NCBI GenBank assembly: GCA_014058105.1
Contig: JACGCM010000560.1
Coordinates: 2,046,001-2,110,000, forward strand
Length of the DNA: 64,000 nt
Source: Kingdonia uniflora
Taxonomy: Eukaryota > Streptophyta > Magnoliopsida > Ranunculales > Circaeasteraceae
Direction: 5' to 3'
How positions within the stretch are numbered: the stretch's first letter is position 1; each line of letters starts with the position of its first letter. This document shows positions 57,529 through 64,000 of this stretch, piece by piece. The notes below the pieces were generated by a model that was given only the letters and a program-made list of their open reading frames with translations, was not told the DNA's origin and did not search any database. The position numbers and the translations under genes are program-made.

Positions 57529-58135
57529 TCACTCTGAATTGTCACCTCCACCAGCTTTAGCAGAGGTTTCCATCTTCTGATCATCCTCTCCATCATCTGG
57601 GATATCAGAAGTCCACAATGTAAGATTGTCTCTTAAAAGTTGCCTGATCAGAGCGATATCTTTGTATGATTCCTCACTCAGGCTATCAAGTTCTGAGATA
57701 GCTTCATCAAAAGCTTGCTTTGCAAGGTGGTAGGCCCTTTCAGACGAGTTTAGAATCTCATAATAAAATACTGAGAAGTTCAAATCCAAGCCCAATCGAA
57801 TACGATAAGTAGATCATCCTCTGCCGTAGTGGAGGCAATCTAATAGGCTTTAAGCGACTGATCAGCAAATTCTTACCTCTCATTCCCACTCTTAAACTCC
57901 GCAAGGTAACGATAATAATCCCCTTTCATCTTATAGTAAAATACAATAGATTCCCATGCAGTCGACGAAGGAATGAGATGCTCATCGATCACAACCATGA
58001 TATCATTGCAAATACTAGACAGCTATGACTCAATTTTATTTTTATATTCTCTGATTCTCTTAGTGTTTACTTCATTCCCCCTTCTTTCCTCTTTCTGTTC
58101 TATCAACGATAAAATCCTCCACGAAGCTCTTTGAT
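57529..58135 (-). pseudogene. 14-3-3 protein pseudogene (about 200 codons, no introns seen)
   Basis: The minus strand encodes [110 protein letters not shown] and [20 protein letters not shown], ending GGGDNSE and TGA at about 57528-57530. 14-3-3 proteins bind phosphoserine/threonine client proteins. About four in-frame stops or shifts are present (after KIES, after GNER, after LKAY, near DWAWI). The region is collinear without introns, where plant 14-3-3 genes usually have them, so a processed copy is possible. The first helices are missing. Confidence 0.92.
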
Positions 58136-58989
58136 AATATAAAAGCATAAAGGAAAGATAAATTCAAGGTAGGGAATGGGGATAACTCTCCCAGCCTATA
58201 GGCAAACTGAGAAATAACCTGAACACCAAATAAACTAGCCACTAAAAAGCTTAGATTTCCACAAAAGAACTCAACCCAAATAAATCTGTACAAAAGGGAA
58301 TTCAAGGCTAAAACATAAAATCTAGATTAAGCCAAACAACAGTATAACTATACAGTTAACAACCCATCACAGTAAAAACAGCTTCAAGAAAATTCAACAC
58401 CGCTAAAAGTCATTTTGTTGTGTGGTGACAGCTTATAAACTACTTGAAGAAGAACATGTAATATGTGTATAAAAAGGATTGATTCGTAGCAATAATCTAG
58501 GTCTTTCTAATGAATAGATCGTTTCTCTGTCGTGGGCTTTATTGTACCGATCACTAACTCGGAATAAAGGCTAAATGAAATAAAGTTGCAATATCACTTT
58601 TAGCAATAACTAAAAACACTGACCATTTGATAAATTGTTCATAACCTTGTTGCAGAACTTTCTGCTCCACCTCCTCTACTATAGACTTCCTAGTTTATAT
58701 CCATATGAAACAAAAATGAATATTGTGCCAAAATTTCCTCGTAAGCCCTCAATTGCTTAAGCGCCTCTGCATTGCGCTTCGTCATGTGGGGAATCATTCT
58801 ACAAAAAGAAACAAATTAACCAAACTAATGAAAATGACACAAATCTAATCAAAACTATTGAAATCAAATCAAACCTCATCCATGAAACACAAATCGAAAC
58901 AAACCCATCAATGAAGCTAAAATTAAAATAAGGAGCATAAGTTTAATTACACATTGTTTGAGTACTACCGATCCAGTACACTTAGTTCA
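58136..58989. other. Junction zone between foreign DNA and element C
   Basis: No gene recognised. A minus-strand stretch near 58690-58800 (TKRNAEALKQLRAYEEILAQ) is coil-like and unassigned. The return to element C sequence lies somewhere in 58800-59000 and cannot be fixed by eye. Confidence 0.4.
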
Positions 58990-61236
58990 AATTCAACATC
59001 ACAGCAAGTTAAGGAGAAAGAGTTCTACAAAAGCCAAACAAAATACCTTCTAGAAACACCATACTCACATAGGATTGACCACATTCTCTCCTTGATCTTC
59101 AACAGTAACACCTCCGCTGAGTTCGACAGCTGGGTTCATTCCCGAAGCATCAGTAGCACCTCCGCTTGCAGAAACCCCTTCAATATTTTCAGCACCATTC
59201 CCCTCGACCACAGGATCAACTACAACATCTCAAGTACCTCCCCCTACAGGGTCCACTCCCATCCCCTCTGCCTGCCCATCATCTTCGACAGCAGGCTCGT
59301 CGGTTGAAGGAAAGTGCTTGAAGGTCTCTAGATTATACCCTAACCCATCTATAAATTTCTTCAGAGCCGTGGTCGTATCACACTCCTCATTATATTGTGC
59401 CTAAAAACGTGCTTTGTTATCCTTCAACTGCTTCTCTTTCTCAGGCAGCTTCGCCTCTAACAATGTTCATATCTGATTATTGTTAGCAATCGCAGCCTTG
59501 ATTTCCCTGGCAGCGTCGGCTCTAATCTGTAACTTCTCTCATCCTAGCACACCAACCTGGGTCTCTAGTGACATAATAGTCCCATGTGCTAATGTCAGAC
59601 TGTCCCTCGCCTGTTTCATCTTTTTACTCGATACCTTTTAGGCTTTGTTATAAGCTTGGGCCCAAGCATTCATTTGCACGAATACTTGACTACTTAGTAA
59701 TTCTTGAAGCATAATTGAAACTCTAAAATTTTAAAAACATTTACCTGATGCATAGCTTTGCTCATTTTGCTTCGACGCTTCGTCTGGGTTTGTACCGCAG
59801 ATGCTAGCCATCGACGAGACCGTTACTCAAGCATTCTCCTCCAGTTTGGCCTCGGGCCACCTCGAGACGGTCGGTTCATCCTCATCCACGACCATCTACT
59901 CACAAGGCCTCTTCCGCAGAGTTGTCTTCATCTGCTACACAGTCAAAGCTTTGCAGTGACCTTACCTTTACCTTTGCTGGCCTGTTACGGTACCTCGGGA
60001 ATAGTCTCAGGCACGCTCGGCCGTACCATTCCAGGGCCTCCTCACTGCTCCCTCGGCATATAGCTTGACTTTTGACTCAACCTGTCATTGTCCATCTCAC
60101 CCGCCCTCGCTGAAGCACTTCATTCTTTTCTCCTCTTTGAGTGACCAGTAGTAACAGGTACGTCACTCTATAATGTATTTGTCTTCTTTCACCTCTTCCT
60201 TATAATACCCAACTTCTAAAAAATAATATTTACCCACTCTTCATCCTGGTTGATCAGTTCATCAATATACACCTTCGGGTTCAGCAATGAATTACCTTTG
60301 GGCTCTACAAATAAATAATGACAAGATTAAAGGGTAATTCAAGCCACATAGAAAATATACTTTGACTGCTAGCTTACTTAAATTATACAACCTATGCCTC
60401 AGCTTATATACCTCCTTCCCTAGGGCATTCTCATAATTCCCCCTCACCACCACCAAATCTTTATCCCACCCACGGCTAGTCGAACACAGGTCAAACAACC
60501 ATGGCTTAACCGAATGGCATTAAATGTGATACATATCTGCCTTCTTATCTGCCTTTCTCGAATAGAATGACACAATGTCGAACCAGTCAATCAATCTCTC
60601 CCTTCGCGCTACAATTCCACAATCATCCCTTCGACAACTCTTATAATCTCATAAAAATTTCCATTCATCTAGCATAGGGAAACATCCCATAAATTTAGTA
60701 CCTGCTTCACTAGCTTTCTAAAAGGCAGTTGCATCCCTAGCCGAATCTGGCCTCTGAACCCCATAATTCCCTCCAGAGGGATATCCTTAAACGTGTACTT
60801 GGCTCCTACTGGCACCAGAATAACACCCACCTTTGATAACTTGTGTTTTGCCATAAATTGATCCAGCCTTGCATTTTCTTAAGCTGAGACTGGCCCTATA
60901 GTTGCCCCCGAATCATCTGAATCCTCCTTATTATTACTCTTCTCCTCATCCCCTTCCTCCCTCTCATCACCCGAAGGTTTGGCATCACCTTCGTCCCCCT
61001 TTTCCTTCCCCTCCTTGTTTTACTCTTCGTCATTCTCCTCGACCATTCAAGCCCTACGATGGCTCCTAGTAGAAGCTCCAACCTCTGGCACTACCATAGC
61101 CAATGGGCATTTGTTATAATTTCTAACATTTCTATATCACTGTTCTCACCCCCTCGACCTCGACCAGATATACTTGGTTCATTTACTTCGTCATCTTCAT
61201 CAACCAGCTTCATCTTCAAAGCTCGACGGGTACGCA
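58990..61236 (-). pseudogene. Antisense ORF of element C (gypsy-type domain plus coiled coil)
   Basis: The start is probably the minus-strand ATG at 61236 (MRTRRALKMKLVDEDDEVNE), followed by a basic/acidic stretch. The domain at 60850-60630 reads ILVPVGAKYTFKDIPLEGIM, LPFRKLVKQVLNLWDV and MNGNFYEIIRVVEGM, with a stop where Gln precedes M-N-G-N. NYENALGKEVYKLRHRLYNL lies at 60360-60440. A coiled coil follows at 59500-59720 (MLQELLSSQVFVQMNAWAQA; VSSKKMKQARDSLTLAHGTI), then a Gly/acidic tail near 59100-59290 (GGATDASGMNPAVELSGGVT). Same orientation, place and domain order as in elements A and B. Many stops. Confidence 0.7.
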
Positions 61237-63010
61237 TTATACCCTACAGAAGAAGAGAAATGAAATTAGCTCGATATATTCGAGTATCAAGTTTCGGTAT
61301 CATATTATTTTCTACCCTCCTCAAATCACCAAACCCACATTCAACTGTTTGACTGCAACCCAAACCACCCCCTCACTCCTTCTAATTCACCACTTGACCA
61401 GATTTCCAACCAAATGGGTTACCCCCTTCCTCGGTCACGCCGTTACAAATAGAAAACCTAGCAGCACTTACCCCTTCTTACAATCAACACACAAATAGTA
61501 TAGGAGAAACAACAGAGCAGTTGCACGCAAATACAAATCACCTATCTTTATAGGAAATCCGATGACAGACATGTTTGAATGGATCATATTTCTCAACAAC
61601 AACGAAGTGTTCTTCTCTCTTCTCTAGCAAGCTCAACCGTAATAATGGCATATGTTTTTCCCCTCTTCCTCCTTTGTTCTCGCTATGATTATTTGTTTGG
61701 GAATAATGAATTTCTCTCTCACCTCTTTAAATACCACCCCAAAAAAATAAACTGCCTCGATTTCTTCTACTCACCATCATTACCACTCCTCTACTTCCCC
61801 TCAATTTTTGGCTGAGATGTGTCTTAAGAATATTACCCTCACATCCTCCCACGTGTGTATCACACGCTCATATCAAGTAATACCTCTGTTATACCTCTCG
61901 AACCTTCTGACACACGGTCCGAAGTTATCAGCACAAACCCACGTGTCACCTCTACCTCTTTCCCATATCCTCAGGAAACATCATGATGATCACAGCGGTG
62001 CACTGCCCTAGGAACAGTACCACCACTGATATGTCAATTATTATGGCTGTCAAATTTTACAGTTGAAGCACACATGCCTTCGACAACAGAAATTTTCATG
62101 ACCTATTATGCTTTCGTTTTTGAACCATCGTCTACATTCTACCACATCCTATTGTGCGCATACATAAGTTTTTGAACCTTTAGTAAGTATTTTTCGTTAC
62201 ATCTCAGAACCCAAGTGTCTTACCACTTTTTACTCGTGTTCATTACTTAAGGTCGAAGTTCAACAATTACGACCGCGCCTAAATTATCATTGTCTACAAC
62301 ACCTAATATTGTTCGACTATCATACTTCGACGAACATATTTTTCATTCAGAAATAAAATAGAAGCCCTCAGGCCTACAAAAGGGGAGAAAGAGAATCAAC
62401 ACCAACAACAACAACAAAAACAACAATTACACTACCACAACTTTTCAGAGAACCCCCTATTTCCATACGGGGAAGTTCTTATAAAGCCCTACCTCATTCC
62501 CAACTGCGTCCTCAGCATCCACCTGGTCTTCTACCAGGCGTTCAGCCGATATTACCAGTTACTGACGTTTGGCCCTAACTACTGTATCACCCTCCACCAA
62601 TGCTCGTACGGCATCCTGCAGATGGCCTCCCTTGGTTCCAGTTCCACTAAATTGGGCAGCAGCACGTCCAACCCTTGATCTCCAAAGAATATCTCCTTCA
62701 GGACAGCCGTCTTCTCTTCAATGCGTCATTCTCGCACCTCCATCCTCTTCTGGTACTGTGTGTTTGGTGTAGTTTCCATGTTTTTTTACTCAAAGAAGAC
62801 GAAGATGAATGTTAAAAAATTACACCCTAACACCCCCTTGTATACCTTGATTAAAGGGCATTAATTACCCCTTTAATCACCACTTACATTAATTATTCTC
62901 TTTAATTACTTTCCACGAAACTGCCCACATTCAGCAGTCAACTCTTCAACTTCCCATACCTAACCAATTTTCTTAGCACGCGCCATCAACACCAATTTCT
63001 GAGGTCCCTG
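61237..63010. other. Element C spacer between antisense ORF and PPT
   Basis: Apparently non-coding, apart from a short minus-strand coding-like piece at 62580-62780 (VLKEIFFGDQGLDVLLPNLV) of unknown family. It is the counterpart of the 35196-38164 spacer in element B. Confidence 0.45.
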
Positions 63011-63025
63011 CTGAGAGGGGGCGAA
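63011..63025 (+). other. Polypurine tract of element C
   Basis: TGAGAGGGGGCGAA lies directly before the 3' LTR, in plus orientation. Confidence 0.85.
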
Positions 63026-63711
63026 TGTAATAGCCTACTCACATCCTTCCAGCACTAGTCGAATACTCGAAGACTACATTGAAGCCTACCTAGAGACTTG
63101 AATCCCAACTAGACAGCAACTAAGTCTACAAAGCCTTCCGATATCAATCGAACACTCAAAGACATTATTATAGTTGAAGCCGAAGACAGACGGCCAACAC
63201 CAGAATTCAGTATCAGTAACATAGAGACTTTGACCATGGTAATACATAGTCGAAGGCAGACATGTCAGACAGCCAGCTCACTAGACATAATAATAAAATG
63301 AGCCACCTGACAACTACAGTGCCAGAACCGACTCCGAGTACAGAACAGTTGCCCCCAAAGGATATACATATGACCTAACCTCCTATTGTGACTCAACCCT
63401 TTCTATGTCCTATAAATAGAAAGGAGGAGGCACTATGAAGTGGTTAGGAACTCTCTCCCTCAAAACCCTACAAAATTACCTTCGAATACTCTGTAACTCA
63501 TTTTTCCCCTTTGACCTATATGCTAACTCGATATTTATAACATCAATCATTCAAAATCCTCGATAGAGGTCGTGGAGTAACCCATTCTAGGACTCCACGC
63601 AAGTGTATGACTTCCGCAATATAGTTTATTATTATCTTACATACTTGTTTAAGGTCGAAGGTTACCCCTCGGTGTAAGAGCTAGTTTCCCTCTTACAAAA
63701 CTTGGCTCCTA
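63026..63711 (+). repeat. 3' LTR of element C
   Basis: 686 bp, paired with 39213-39904. It starts TGTAATAGCC and ends CTTGGCTCCTA, two bases short of the expected CA. TATA box TATAAATAGA lies at 63411-63420. Confidence 0.9.
63411..63420 (+). promoter_or_regulatory. TATA box of element C LTR
   Basis: GTCCTATAAATAGAAAGG is a near-consensus TATA box; the 5' LTR has the mutated TTTAAATAGG in the same place. Confidence 0.65.
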
Positions 63712-64000
63712 GAAAGCAAAGCAGTACCATTCTCCTAGTAGAAACTCTAGAGAGAGTTAAATCAACTAAGGAAACTATGTATTAGGTCAATTAAAACCTC
63801 AGAGAAAGTTAAATCAATTAAGGAAACTATGTATTAGGCCAATTAATTAGTTACATGGCATATATGGTATATTAATTAGTGACATGGCATATATTGTTAA
63901 AATAGTATATTAATTTTAGTCAATATTTATAACTATAAGAGGCACGGGTGTTCCAAAACCACGCAAAACATATATATTTGGTAAAATATTTAAATGGGTA
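63712..64000. other. Right flank with two short direct repeats
   Basis: A sequence of about 50 bp (GTTAAATCAACTAAGGAAAC, then TATGTATTAGGTCAATTAA) occurs twice in tandem near 63758 and 63808. An ACATGGCATATAT phrase is also duplicated near 63853 and 63882. TATAAGAGGCACGGGTGTTC lies near 63936. No gene recognised. Confidence 0.6.

Larger units (their letters stand above)
39213..63711 (+). mobile_element. Ty3/gypsy LTR retrotransposon C (Tat-like), interrupted
   Basis: LTRs at 39213-39904 and 63026-63711 start TGTAGTAGCCTACTC and TGTAATAGCCTACTC. PBS and polypurine tract give plus orientation. gag, protease, RT, RNase H, second RNase H and the first half of integrase are recognisable up to about 44813. 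From there to about 58950 the sequence is foreign. The antisense frame typical of this family resumes at 61236-58990 (minus), followed by spacer, PPT and LTR. The right LTR ends CTCCTA, without the expected CA, and no clean target duplication is seen (GAAGC left, AAAGC right at best). Heavily mutated. Confidence 0.88.

Noticed and set aside
44814..58989. A complete CACTA transposon carrying the host fragments
   Set aside because: No matching right terminus or 3-bp target duplication was found and the left terminus does not begin CACTA; kept only as a hypothesis.
39213..63711. Clean 5-bp target duplication for element C
   Set aside because: Flanks agree only if the ends are shifted (GAAGC against AAAGC), and the right LTR lacks its terminal CA; not reliable.

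Overview
The window looks like nuclear DNA of a dicot plant. It is AT-rich, it has one spliced plant-type gene with GT-AG introns (universal-stress-protein domain fused to a receptor-like cytoplasmic kinase), and the rest is mostly nested, decayed plant transposable elements. I cannot name the species.

Layout. 1-558: unassigned. 559-3437 (minus): USP/kinase gene, eight exons seen, last exon not found. 3438-6389: intergenic, with one 313-bp hAT-like MITE. From 6390 a decayed Helitron Rep/helicase gene runs on the minus strand. It is split by Ty3/gypsy element A (7938-20882, minus), continues at 20883-21562 and then into repeat-rich upstream sequence to 24277. That sequence is interrupted again by gypsy element B (24278-38798, plus) and resumes at 38804-39212. 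Gypsy element C (39213-about 63711, plus) fills most of the remainder.

Elements A, B and C share one layout: LTR, PBS, gag with a knuckle-like C/H motif, protease, RT, RNase H (an extra RNase H is clear in B and C), integrase, then a long region before the polypurine tract and 3' LTR. In A and B tandem repeats follow the integrase. In all three the region carries an ANTISENSE reading frame with a shared (Q/stop)-(M/L)-N-G-N motif and a coiled-coil or acidic tail. This suggests a Tat-lineage (Retand/Grande-like) origin. All coding parts carry stops or frameshifts.

Element C is broken inside its integrase at about 44814. Some 14 kb of foreign DNA follows: an ACGTCA-rich block, a 4969-bp hAT element (47389-52357, 8-bp TSD) with a defective transposase, a five-copy 333-bp tandem repeat and a tRNA-Ala-like gene with a CGU anticodon, and then a patchwork of fragments from unrelated host genes (SHH/SAWADEE-type homeodomain protein, glutathione reductase, mTERF, 14-3-3, two RNase H-like pieces). 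The antisense region and 3' LTR of C follow.

Only the kinase gene looks potentially functional. The points most worth a second look are the conserved antisense frame of the three retroelements, the host-gene patchwork and the unusual tRNA in the hAT element. Domain calls come from motif recognition by eye, with no database search.
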